Assembly: GCA_002341315.1 (NCBI GenBank)
Contig: DDNV01000085.1
Span: forward strand, 90,158-107,196
Length of the DNA stretch: 17,039 bases
Reading direction: 5' to 3'
DNA from: Cellvibrionales bacterium UBA2511
Lineage (GTDB): Bacteria > Pseudomonadota > Gammaproteobacteria > Pseudomonadales > Porticoccaceae
Shown here: positions 1 to 7,605 of the stretch, piece by piece
Position numbering within the stretch: the stretch's first letter is position 1
Layout of the letters: each line of letters starts with the position of its first letter
The notes under the pieces: model-generated
The model's database searches: none
What the model was told of the DNA's origin: nothing
Seen by the model: only the letters and a program-made list of their open reading frames with translations
Translations under genes and position numbers: made by a program

Positions 1-679
1 AGGGGGTGCTCCGCTCTTCACTGGGCAGTACTGTAAACCAGCTGATTGGTGCGTTGACGGGTGACAGGTATTGATCGAAATGGGCAGTTTGGATTCCCCT
101 GAAAAGCGCAGGAGAAACATCATAGCCCGCCACCTGGATACTGTTCCCCCGGTTGAGCTCTTCTTCAAACTGGGCAGTGGTGCCGCCGTCCTCGTCGCGG
201 CCAATGGCAGCGGCAATTTTGATACGCAGAAACTGATTGAGAGCGATCTTGCCATTGCTGACCGGTTGCCAGAAGACCAGCCGTTGCAGGTTTTTCACTT
301 CGGGTGCGGCGGCGGCAGCCAGCAGCGCACCGAGGCGGATACCCAGCAGGGTGACAGATCGGTAACCGAGCTGCCCGGCATAGTCTGCTGCGGTGATGAT
401 ATCCCTGATCCACTGCTGCCAGTCGGCTTCTACAAACTCGCCCTGGCTGTCACCGGTACCGAATGGGTCAACGGATAGCAGGGCGATGCCGTGGCCGACA
501 AGTTGCTGCGCCAGCATAGTTTGCATATAGCGACAACGGTTCATTTCCTCGGCAAAGGAGGGGGCGACAATCACGCATTCTGCACGGTCATTTCGAGCTG
601 CAGGTGCGCAGTGGAGCGAGAACAGTTTGCCTCTGCTCCCGGCGATATACGCGGGTTCGAGCCTGCAGGAAGGAGTCAT
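1..679 (-). CDS. Exosortase A system-associated alpha/beta hydrolase 2 (C-terminus cut by window edge)
   Basis: Reading the minus strand from the ATG at 679-677 gives 226 residues open to the left edge. The ATG overlaps the ACP stop as TGATGA, so the two are translationally coupled. The chain has an alpha/beta-hydrolase layout: a first strand near residues 35-41 (VIVAPSF), the segment VDPFGTGDSQGEF at 70-82, a nucleophile-elbow-like LLGIRLGALLA at 111-121, and VFWQPVSNGK at 135-144. From knowledge of the families, this matches the 'hydrolase, ortholog 2' found in type 1 exosortase loci next to an ACP, a ligase and a decarboxylase; a second hydrolase usually follows. The elbow reads G-I-R-L-G, so Arg115 sits where a serine nucleophile is expected, and ordinary serine esterase chemistry is doubtful. 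The substrate is unknown. The catalytic Asp/His region lies beyond the window. The family call is fairly sure and the activity is not. Confidence 0.85.
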   Translation of the reverse strand, partial: MTPSCRLEPAYIAGSRGKLFSLHCAPAARNDRAECVIVAPSFAEEMNRCRYMQTMLAQQLVGHGIALLSVDPFGTGDSQGEFVEADWQQWIRDIITAADYAGQLGYRSVTLLGIRLGALLAAAAAPEVKNLQRLVFWQPVSNGKIALNQFLRIKIAAAIGRDEDGGTTAQFEEELNRGNSIQVAGYDVSPALFRGIQTAHFDQYLSPVNAPISWFTVLPSEERSTP

Positions 680-927
680 CAGTCCAGCTTTTGCTCGACG
701 ACTTTTGTGAGACTGCCGATGGTGGCGAACACATCGGCATTGAGTTCGTCATCGTCGAAAGCACAGCCGAATTCTTCCTCCAGTGCCGTCACCAGCGAGA
801 CCACGGCGATAGAGTCAAATTCCGGTATGGATCCCAGCAGGCCGGTGTCACTGTCAAACTCAGTGGTTTGTCCGTCGAGCATAAGTACGTCATTGATAAT
901 TTGAATGATGTCCGCTTGCAAACTCAT
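679..927 (-). CDS. Acyl carrier protein, exosortase A system-associated
   Basis: This is an 82-residue acidic protein with the size and helical pattern of an acyl carrier protein. The phosphopantetheine attachment site is Ser39 in PEFDSIAV (residues 35-42), which is followed by the acidic helix VTALEEEFG. It would carry an acyl or aminoacyl group as a thioester, probably loaded by the ligase encoded two genes upstream. It follows the decarboxylase after a 133-base gap and overlaps the next gene (hydrolase 2) by one base at its stop. No convincing Shine-Dalgarno sequence precedes the ATG. Instead a short frame, MTKMEHPL, ends in an ATGA overlap with the start, so coupling to it is possible. 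Dedicated ACPs of this kind are a regular member of type 1 exosortase gene sets. The identity is secure; the acyl group is unknown. Confidence 0.92.
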   Translation of the reverse strand: MSLQADIIQIINDVLMLDGQTTEFDSDTGLLGSIPEFDSIAVVSLVTALEEEFGCAFDDDELNADVFATIGSLTKVVEQKLD

Positions 928-1060
928 AGAGGGTGTTCCATTTTTGTCATGAATCCGGGGCGTTCAGCCTGCCGGATAGCATTCTGCCAGCTCAGCACAG
1001 AATTGAGTAGTGGTGAAGATTTTTTATCACCCGGAGCCGTAGTCGAGGTTGGCCGGGCGA

Positions 1061-2296
1061 TCAGACCAGAACCTCAACCGGCTCAGGGTGACTCAGAAAG
1101 TGGTGCGGGCTGGCGGTATAACCGTAGGCGCCAGATTGAAAGACCACAATCAGATCGCCTATCTGAACGGGCGGCAGTGCGTATTTGTCCCCGAGGATAT
1201 CCAGTGGGGTACACAGCGGCCCTACCACATTCACCGGTGCCAGTTGTTCGCCTGCCACCCGGTTGCCGATACAGACCGGGTAGTTTTTTCTGATCACCTG
1301 GCCGAAGTTTCCCGATGCGGCGAGATGATGGTGCAGCCCGCCATTGGTCACGGCGTAGGTTTCACCCCGGGATTTTTTCAGGTCGATGACTTCGCAGACG
1401 TAGACGCCGGCCTCACCCACCAGATAGCGGCCCAGCTCAACAACAATTTCTGCTTCCGGCAGGTCGGCTCTGTGTCGGGCCAGCAGGGTTGCAAGATTAT
1501 CCGCCACAGGGGCGAGGTCGAGTCGTTGTTCACCCGGGAAGTAGGGAATGCCAAAGCCACCACCGATATTCAGCCACTGGACAGGCGACGGGGCGTGATC
1601 GGCCAGTTTCAGTGCCAGGGCAAAGGTGTTTGTCTGGGCCTCGATGATGGCGTCCGGTCGCAGGTTCTGCGAGCCACTGAAAATGTGGAACCCCTGGAAG
1701 GCGAGGTCGAGTTGCCCAAGCCGCTTCAGCACGGCGGGAACCTCTTCAGCATCAATGCCGAACGGTTTTGGGCCGCCGGCCATTTTCATGCCGGAGGTTT
1801 TCAGTTCAAAGTCGGGGTTAACCCTCACGGCGACATTGGCCCGGTGCCCGGTCTGGTTGCAGATGGTCGCCAGCCGTTCCATTTCCCCGGCGGATTCAAG
1901 ATTGATAATAATGCCCGCCGCTGCCGCCGCTTTCAGTTCGGCATCGCTTTTGCCCGGTCCGGCAAAGCTGATATTGCGTGGGCTGGTGCCCGTATCCAGT
2001 GCCACGCGAAGCTCCTTCAGGGACGCTACATCAAGTCCGTCAGTCAGCCCCGCCAGGTGTTGAACAACGGCGGGCATCGGGTTGGATTTGATGGCGTAGT
2101 GTAAATGAATATCTTCAGGAAACTGCGCTCTCAGAGCGGCTACCCGCTCTGTCATGAGCTGTCGGTCATAGGCATAAAACGGTGTTTGCCCCACTCGCTG
2201 GGCGAGTTGGTCCAGTGGTACCTGGCCCACCTGAAGGCAGTTGTCTATCACCTTGAACTGGTTCATCGATACATGTTCCGGTAATGCTTTTTTCAC
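1061..2296 (-). CDS. PLP-dependent decarboxylase, exosortase A system-associated (fold type III)
   Basis: This 411-residue protein resembles the diaminopimelate/ornithine decarboxylase family. Visible motifs are the PLP-binding lysine K70 in HYAIKSNP, the phosphate-binding loop GGGFG at 245-249, ELGRYLVGEAG at 288-297 in the place of the usual EPGR, and the C-terminal catalytic C362 in GPLCTPLD with D366. It probably decarboxylates an amino acid, or an amino acid held by the neighbouring ACP, to give an amine. The start is a GTG at 2296-2294, overlapping the ligase stop as GTGA. An AAGGAG Shine-Dalgarno eight bases upstream supports it over the internal ATG at codon 11. The gene is second in the ligase operon. 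The family is the pyridoxal-dependent decarboxylase restricted to exosortase A genomes. The substrate is not known for the family and cannot be read from the sequence. Confidence 0.93.
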   Translation of the reverse strand: MKKALPEHVSMNQFKVIDNCLQVGQVPLDQLAQRVGQTPFYAYDRQLMTERVAALRAQFPEDIHLHYAIKSNPMPAVVQHLAGLTDGLDVASLKELRVALDTGTSPRNISFAGPGKSDAELKAAAAAGIIINLESAGEMERLATICNQTGHRANVAVRVNPDFELKTSGMKMAGGPKPFGIDAEEVPAVLKRLGQLDLAFQGFHIFSGSQNLRPDAIIEAQTNTFALALKLADHAPSPVQWLNIGGGFGIPYFPGEQRLDLAPVADNLATLLARHRADLPEAEIVVELGRYLVGEAGVYVCEVIDLKKSRGETYAVTNGGLHHHLAASGNFGQVIRKNYPVCIGNRVAGEQLAPVNVVGPLCTPLDILGDKYALPPVQIGDLIVVFQSGAYGYTASPHHFLSHPEPVEVLV

Positions 2297-3882
2297 GCCT
2301 GAAGCTCCTTGAAAAGGTCGCGGTATTCAGTGGCAAGCTGCTTTCGGTCTATTTTGCCATTTTGATTGTGAGGCATTTCCCCGAGGATAACGATTTGTTG
2401 GGGCACCATAAAATTGGGCAGTTCCTTTTTGCAGTGCTGGAGGACTTCTGACGCCGTTACTGTGCCATGTGTTGTTATTACCAGCAAAATGGCCTGCCCC
2501 AGCATTGGATGAGGTAGTCCGAGAGCGGCGGCCTGGCTGATACCCTTAAGGTTGTAGACGACCTCTTCGACTTCGGAGGGGCTTACCCGATAACCGGAGG
2601 TTTTGATCATTTCATCCAGTCGGCTGATGAAATACAGATAACCCTTCTCGTCCCTGCGCACCTGATCTCCCGACCATACGGCGATTTCGGGCAGAGGGAT
2701 GCCGTTGGGTTGGCCGGGACTTGGCTTGAAGCGCTCAGCGGTTTTCTGCGGGTCGTTCCAATAGCCCATGGCCACCAGCGAACCGCGGTGGACCAGTTCG
2801 CCCGGTTCCCCGGCGTTGCAGGGGGTACCGTCCGGGCGCACCACCAGAACCTCGGCGTTGGGAATCGCCTTGCCAATAGAGTCAGGGCGTTGATCGATTT
2901 GCTCCGGTGGCAGAAAAGTGGACCGGAATGCTTCGGTGAGCCCATACATCAAAAAAACCTTTGTATCGGGCAGGGCAGCTCTCAGTCTGTTGGTGGTGGC
3001 CCCCGGCATGGCACCGCCGCTATTGGTGATGTAGCGCAGTGAGCGGGCAGTTTCCCCGGGCCATTCCAGCTGTGCCAGCTGGTTCCACAGTGGCGGGACA
3101 GCCGCCAGGCCGGTGATGTTGTAGCGCTGAATACTGCGGATAATGTCCCGGGGCAGCAGGTAATCCATCAGGGCAACCGAGGCGCCCACCGAGAATGCGG
3201 TGGTAAGCTGGCTGAGTCCGTAATCAAAGCTGAAGGGGAGAGCCGCCAGCAGCCGGTCATCCGCGTGATTATTTAAATAGGTCGCAACGCTTCTGGCGCC
3301 AGTGACCATGTTTTTATGGGAGAGTACGACACCTTTCGGGTTGCCGGTGCTGCCTGAGGTATAGAGGATGGACACCATGTCACTGTCGATATGGGGGTGG
3401 GGCGGTTGGCCGTACTGACTACTGAGGAAGCTGTCCCAGCCGAGTAGGGCATAATGCGTTGCTGCTACTGACGGTGGCCGGGGTTTGTCGTCGATAACCA
3501 CCACAGTCCGCAGATCGGGGCACTCCTCTAGTACCGCAGCCAATTGCTCCAGCCGTTGTGCCGAGGTAATCAGTATCCGGACATTGCAGTCGCGCAGAAT
3601 GTAGGCCACCTGGTTGGCCTTGAGCAGTGGATTGACCGGGACAAACACTCCTCCGGCGTGGGCGGCACCAAACAGGCCGAAGACATTTTCCGGCACTTTT
3701 GGCAGGTAGGTTGCTACCCGTTCACCGCGATTCAGGCCTGCACATAGCAGGCCGCATGAGACGGCGTCGACCTGCTGTTGCAACTCACGGTAACTGAATT
3801 GACGATCCTTGAAATACAGCGCCATCGCATCAGGTGTTCGTAGGGACTGATGACTGATGAGTTGGTGAAGAAGGTCTGACAT
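2293..3882 (-). CDS. Acyl-CoA/acyl-ACP ligase (AMP-forming), exosortase A system-associated
   Basis: This 529-residue ANL-superfamily enzyme activates a carboxylic acid with ATP and transfers it to CoA or, given the partner gene, to the ACP. Motifs in order are the phosphate loop YTSGSTGNPKG at 174-184, YGLTEAFRS at 313-321, WSGD at 403-406, RLDEMIKTSGYRVSP at 421-435, and the catalytic C-terminal lysine K510 in NQNGKIDR. The frame stays open up to 4008. I place the start at ATG 3882-3880 (MSDLLHQ) because family homology begins there, and because a longer version would overlap the divergent protease start and bury a perfect TATAAT box. It is the first gene of the minus-strand operon and overlaps the decarboxylase by four bases. 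The true substrate acid is unknown. Confidence 0.92.
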   Translation of the reverse strand: MSDLLHQLISHQSLRTPDAMALYFKDRQFSYRELQQQVDAVSCGLLCAGLNRGERVATYLPKVPENVFGLFGAAHAGGVFVPVNPLLKANQVAYILRDCNVRILITSAQRLEQLAAVLEECPDLRTVVVIDDKPRPPSVAATHYALLGWDSFLSSQYGQPPHPHIDSDMVSILYTSGSTGNPKGVVLSHKNMVTGARSVATYLNNHADDRLLAALPFSFDYGLSQLTTAFSVGASVALMDYLLPRDIIRSIQRYNITGLAAVPPLWNQLAQLEWPGETARSLRYITNSGGAMPGATTNRLRAALPDTKVFLMYGLTEAFRSTFLPPEQIDQRPDSIGKAIPNAEVLVVRPDGTPCNAGEPGELVHRGSLVAMGYWNDPQKTAERFKPSPGQPNGIPLPEIAVWSGDQVRRDEKGYLYFISRLDEMIKTSGYRVSPSEVEEVVYNLKGISQAAALGLPHPMLGQAILLVITTHGTVTASEVLQHCKKELPNFMVPQQIVILGEMPHNQNGKIDRKQLATEYRDLFKELQA

Positions 3883-3933
3883 GGTGGGCGCGATCCGTTC
3901 GTTGAGTTGTCCCGGTTTATCGGAAGATGCCGG

Positions 3934-3939
3934 ATTATA
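3934..3939 (-). promoter_or_regulatory. Candidate sigma-70 -10 box for the ligase-decarboxylase-ACP-hydrolase operon
   Basis: Read on the minus strand this is a perfect TATAAT. It lies 51 bases upstream of the chosen ligase ATG and predicts a leader of about 45 bases. The -35 region is poor: about 17-18 bases upstream there is only TTACGT or TACGTG. The promoter may therefore need an activator, or may be weak. It sits in the 124-base divergent gap shared with the protease gene; I see no convincing promoter for the plus direction there. Confidence 0.5.
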
Positions 3940-4006
3940 GCGATTTTTATCAAATGCACGTAACCTGTGGCCAAAGTTCAATGCGGGCGGTCGGGGATTC
4001 CAGCTC

Positions 4007-4795
4007 ATGAGGTTATTGCTACGCTATCTGCTTTTGCTGTGCAGTTTATCGCTGATGCCGACTGGTCAGGCTGTGGCGGGGTTACCGGATACCATCGACA
4101 AGATCAGAGGCAGTGTGGTCGGCATCGGCACGGTCTTCCCGAACAAGGGTCCGGATGGTCGGGGGCAACTGCCGACTTTTCGCGGTACCGGCTTTGTGGT
4201 GGGCAATGGTCGACAGGTGGTGACCAATTTTCATGTCATCCAGAAACCAGTCGATAATGAAAAAAAAGAGTTGCTGGCGGTGTTTAGCGGTGAAGGTAAA
4301 GCCTCCCGCGTCTACCCTGCTAACCTGATTCGAACAGATGAAGCCCACGACCTCGCGCTGCTGGAGATTGCCGGCCCCGCCCTTCCACCATTGGCGGTGG
4401 AGAGTTCGCGCACCCTGCGCGAGGGTGAAGAGGTTGCCTTTACCGGGTTCCCCATTGGGCTGGTGTTGGGGCTGCAGCCAGTCACGCATCGGGGTATTGT
4501 GTCTGCAGTAACGCCTATCGTGATGCCTGCCATGTCCTCTGCCACGCTGACGGCCGCGCAAATCAAACGTGCCCGCCAGCCTTTTGAGGTGTACCAGCTC
4601 GATGCGACAGCCTACCCGGGCAGTAGCGGCAGCCCGGTTTACGATGTCGAGACGGGCAGGGTCGTTGCCGTGATCAATAGTGTGTTTGTCAAAGAATCAA
4701 AAGAAGCCATGCTGCACAACCCCTCTGCTATCAGCTACGCGATCCCCTCGGCGTATGTCAATGCATTGCTTGAGGCTGCTGCGGTTGCCCAATGA
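4007..4795 (+). CDS. Secreted trypsin-like serine protease (S1/DegP-like, no PDZ)
   Basis: This is a 262-residue protein with a Sec signal peptide (a hydrophobic stretch to about residue 24, with AVA before GLP). The chymotrypsin-fold triad is visible: H76 in VTNFHVI, D115 in HDLALLEI and S207 in YPGSSGSPVYD. The oxyanion motif reads G-S-S-G-S-P where family members usually have G-N-S-G-G-P. The chain ends soon after the protease domain, so it lacks the PDZ domains of DegP/HtrA. It should act in the periplasm or outside the cell. It begins a co-directional group with the ligase-like membrane protein (27-base gap) and the phosphatase. Proteases of this type often appear in exosortase neighbourhoods, but the target is not known; processing of PEP-CTERM proteins or quality control are guesses. 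The Shine-Dalgarno is weak. Confidence 0.85.
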   Translation: MRLLLRYLLLLCSLSLMPTGQAVAGLPDTIDKIRGSVVGIGTVFPNKGPDGRGQLPTFRGTGFVVGNGRQVVTNFHVIQKPVDNEKKELLAVFSGEGKASRVYPANLIRTDEAHDLALLEIAGPALPPLAVESSRTLREGEEVAFTGFPIGLVLGLQPVTHRGIVSAVTPIVMPAMSSATLTAAQIKRARQPFEVYQLDATAYPGSSGSPVYDVETGRVVAVINSVFVKESKEAMLHNPSAISYAIPSAYVNALLEAAAVAQ

Positions 4796-4822
4796 TCGAC
4801 ATTGTTTAAATGGAACGCTGAG

Positions 4823-7126
4823 ATGCCCTCTGACCGGACAATAAAAAATACGGGGCAAAATCCCGTTCTCAATATCTCTGGCAAACTGGCAGGTTTGTCA
4901 TTATTGCTACTGGCACTGTATCCGTTTCTGTCTTTTCCCCTGGTGGGGAACATCTTGGTTGTTGTCGCTCTGGTTTACCTGGTGTTGCTGTTTTTTGTCC
5001 CGCGCCTCTGGTTGCTGGTGCTGCCGGTTGCGACGGTCAGTCTGGACCTTGCCACTTATACGGGCAGATTTCTGTTCAATGAGCTGGATCTGTTGATGCT
5101 GACGACAATAGCGTTCTCACTATTGTCCGGGCGTTTTGATCTGCATTTGGCCCATCGCAAGGGTGCTTTGCTGCTCATCGCAGCCTATTGTGCGGTGGTG
5201 CTGGCCGGTTTTTCGGCCTGGAATGTGTTCCTGTTTCCGCCCGAGAGTGTCACCAGTAACCCGTATTATTTGCCGGAATATGGCTACAAACTGATCAGGG
5301 GCATGCTCTGGGCGCTATTGTTGACCCCTCTCTGGCTCAATGTGTTCAGTCGTGCCCGCCACCGGTCTGTTAACTGTCTGGTGGCGGGGTTCTGTACAGC
5401 AGCGTTGGTTTTGGGCGTTATTGTGCTCTGGGAGCGGGGCACACTCGGTGTGCTGTTGTCCTGGAGTGCCTGGTATCACGTGGTCAATTCGCTGCTTGAT
5501 CTGGCATCGGCCTATCGCACCACTGGCATTTTTTCAGATATGCACACCGGTGGTGAGGTGATTGACGGCATTGTGCTGCTGCTTTTGCCGGTGACCCTGT
5601 ACGGGATATTTCATGGTTCCGGGCGGGTGGTGAAAATCTATGCGCTGGTAGCATTTTGCGCACTGGCCTATTGCGCCACGGTGGGATTTACCCGCGCAAC
5701 CTATGTGAGTTTCTTTGTTGGCTGTGTTGCTTATGCGGTGCTTTCCATGGTGTGCCGCTGGCGCGCGGGAATCAGGCAGAGTGGCTTCCCTTCTCTGTTG
5801 ATCGGCGGCACGTTGATGGTGGGGATGCTTGCAGCCTGGCTGTCATTTTCACGCGGTGGCAGCTATGCCCTTGCCGCCTTTGCCGGACTGGTTGTTTTTG
5901 CGTTGATCGGTGGCTGGCTGGCGCAGCGACACAGAGCGCTGGGGGTGGTTTGCTGGGTGCTTGCCGGCAGTCTTTTTCTGTTTGTCGCCATCAGTGCCCA
6001 TTTTGACAGCCGTTGGGTGGACCGTTCAGCCGGGCACGCATTGACCATTGGTCTGGCACAATTGCTGTTTTATGTACTGGCAATGGTTCTGTTTGTCCGG
6101 CTCCGGACGCAGCCATACTTCAATCAGTTTCTGGCGGTAGTACTGTTGGTGATGTTGCCGGGCGTTTTTGCGGTGGCACTGGGTGGGTATAAATTCAATG
6201 AGCGCATGGACACGGTGGCCAGCGATCTGGACTCCCGGTTGGGTCATTGGCAAAACGTTGTGGATGCGGGTTCCGGTAGTTGGCGAGCGAGGTTGTTGGG
6301 TAACGGGGTTGGTTCATTCCCGGCGGACTACGCCTACCGCTTTCCCGAAAAGGTCAGCGCTGTCGGCAGCTTTTCCATCGAAAATGAAGATGGCAATGCG
6401 TACCTGCGGCTTGGCCCCGGTGAAGATCTAGCCTTTGGTCAGCGAATTCCCGTTCGGCCGGACACAGAATACACCTTGCAGCTCCGGGTCAGGGCGCTGG
6501 ATAAAGCACACCTAGCGGTGTTTATCTGCGAGAGAAACCTGATTTTTGCCAGTAATTTTCGAGCAAACTGCCACGCGTCTTCCATACGCTTTGCGGACAT
6601 GGGCAATCATTTCACCACGGTGTCGACCACCCTGGATTCAGCCAATGTGGGGGAGCGGTCACGGCTCTCCCGCTGGCCTACGACCCTCTATCTGAAAAAC
6701 TTTTCCAAGGACACGGTGGTGGAACTGGACGACGTGACATTTGGTTCTGGTAATGAAAATTTGCTCATCAACGGTGGGTTTGCCGAAGGACTTGATTACT
6801 GGTTCTTCTACAATGATTTTGCGCATTTGCCCTGGCATATCAAAAATATTTACGTGCAGTCCTGGTATGACAATGGCTGGATCGGGTTGGGGTTGTTTTT
6901 GCTGCTCTGCCTCATTGCGGCACTGGTGCCATGCCTGCCACAGAATACGTTGCCACTGTATGTCGCCTTTTCTGCGGGTGTTATCGCTATCGCGGTGTTT
7001 GGTTTGTTCGGCTCGCCACTGGACTCCGCCAGAGTGAGCTGGATTTTCTATCTGTATGTTTTCGCCAGCCTGCTGAGACCAGCGAAAAACGGCAGTGTCG
7101 GCCAGCCTGACGAGGCATACCTATGA
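4823..7126 (+). CDS. O-antigen ligase/polymerase-like membrane protein with inserted lectin-like domain
   Basis: This is a 767-residue polytopic inner-membrane protein. Roughly ten hydrophobic segments fill residues 22-455, including the GFTRATYVSFFVG segment (288-300) typical of O-antigen ligases. A periplasmic region starts near 460, with SRLGHWQ (471-477) and LLGNGVGSFP (491-500). The Wzy/WaaL-type motif is at 672-690 (H672, KNIY, DNGWIGLG) and is followed by two or more C-terminal membrane helices. Between these halves, about 510-660 form a beta-rich domain (AYLRLGPGEDLAFGQ, TEYTLQLRVRA, LLINGGFAEGLDYW) that looks like a carbohydrate-binding jelly roll. It probably polymerises or transfers an undecaprenyl-linked glycan. 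I chose ATG 4823, with GGAA upstream, over the in-frame TTG at 4802, which lacks a Shine-Dalgarno. The stop overlaps the phosphatase start by four bases. Confidence 0.82.
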   Translation: MPSDRTIKNTGQNPVLNISGKLAGLSLLLLALYPFLSFPLVGNILVVVALVYLVLLFFVPRLWLLVLPVATVSLDLATYTGRFLFNELDLLMLTTIAFSLLSGRFDLHLAHRKGALLLIAAYCAVVLAGFSAWNVFLFPPESVTSNPYYLPEYGYKLIRGMLWALLLTPLWLNVFSRARHRSVNCLVAGFCTAALVLGVIVLWERGTLGVLLSWSAWYHVVNSLLDLASAYRTTGIFSDMHTGGEVIDGIVLLLLPVTLYGIFHGSGRVVKIYALVAFCALAYCATVGFTRATYVSFFVGCVAYAVLSMVCRWRAGIRQSGFPSLLIGGTLMVGMLAAWLSFSRGGSYALAAFAGLVVFALIGGWLAQRHRALGVVCWVLAGSLFLFVAISAHFDSRWVDRSAGHALTIGLAQLLFYVLAMVLFVRLRTQPYFNQFLAVVLLVMLPGVFAVALGGYKFNERMDTVASDLDSRLGHWQNVVDAGSGSWRARLLGNGVGSFPADYAYRFPEKVSAVGSFSIENEDGNAYLRLGPGEDLAFGQRIPVRPDTEYTLQLRVRALDKAHLAVFICERNLIFASNFRANCHASSIRFADMGNHFTTVSTTLDSANVGERSRLSRWPTTLYLKNFSKDTVVELDDVTFGSGNENLLINGGFAEGLDYWFFYNDFAHLPWHIKNIYVQSWYDNGWIGLGLFLLLCLIAALVPCLPQNTLPLYVAFSAGVIAIAVFGLFGSPLDSARVSWIFYLYVFASLLRPAKNGSVGQPDEAYL

Positions 7127-7605
7127 AGGGTGTGGCGATATTAATGGTGTGTCGACATAACATTTGTCGCTCACCCCTGGCGGAAGGAATTCTGGTGCAC
7201 GCACTTAAGGTCCATGGCATGCAGCGCGTGGCAAAGGTGGATTCTGCCGGTACCCACGTCGGTATGGCCGGCCAGAGAACTGACGAGCGGGCCAGAAAGG
7301 TAGCCGGTATGTTTGGCGTTAAACTGAAACGCGGTCGTTCCAGGCGGGTTGTTGCCAGGGATTTTGAAAAATTTGATTACATCCTGGCAATGGATCAGGA
7401 CAATTATCAGGACCTGCTACAGATGTGCCCTGATGAGTTTGTATACAAGCTGGCGTTGATTCGCTCTTTTTGCCCGGAGACTGAGCAACCGGAAATCCCC
7501 GACCCTTTTTACGGCAGTGTCAAGGGTTTTGAAAATACCTACCAGCTGCTGGACTCGGCAGTAACTGGCTTGATTGATGAACTTCGCCGGAATCTGCTTC
7601 ATTAG
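7123..7605 (+). CDS. Low-molecular-weight protein tyrosine phosphatase
   Basis: This 160-residue cytoplasmic phosphatase has the catalytic loop at its N-terminus: C10-R-H-N-I-C15-R16-S17, that is C-X5-R, within MVCRHNICRSP. The general acid is D127 in IPDPFYG. The length and the SAGTHVG segment at 41-47 fit the family. The residue before Asn13 is His12, where the family normally has Gly or a small residue. Relatives such as Wzb dephosphorylate the tyrosine kinases that control exopolysaccharide chain length and export. Its position directly behind the O-antigen-ligase-like gene (ATGA overlap, Shine-Dalgarno GAGG) fits such a role. No cognate kinase is visible in the window. The identity is secure and the partner is inferred. 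Confidence 0.93.
   Translation: MKGVAILMVCRHNICRSPLAEGILVHALKVHGMQRVAKVDSAGTHVGMAGQRTDERARKVAGMFGVKLKRGRSRRVVARDFEKFDYILAMDQDNYQDLLQMCPDEFVYKLALIRSFCPETEQPEIPDPFYGSVKGFENTYQLLDSAVTGLIDELRRNLLH

Noticed and set aside
938..980. Inverted repeat ATCCGG/CCGGAT between decarboxylase and ACP as a terminator
   Set aside because: The stem is only six bases with a 13-base loop and no T run, and the flanking genes appear to form one operon.
71..1293. Plus-strand open frames opposite the hydrolase and ACP
   Set aside because: They lack ribosome sites and family motifs, while the minus strand encodes coupled hydrolase and ACP genes over the same bases.
1049..2104. A 351-codon plus-strand open frame opposite the decarboxylase gene
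   Set aside because: It lies antisense to a gene with a full set of PLP-enzyme motifs, has no recognisable domain, and its residue composition is that of a reverse-strand shadow.
3883..4008. A 42-residue N-terminal extension of the acyl-CoA ligase
   Set aside because: The extension has no family similarity, contains the TATAAT promoter box and overlaps the divergent protease start. The ATG at 3882 fits the family.
4802..4822. TTG start for the O-antigen-ligase-like protein
   Set aside because: It has no Shine-Dalgarno, whereas the ATG at 4823 has GGAA at suitable spacing. The difference is only seven residues.
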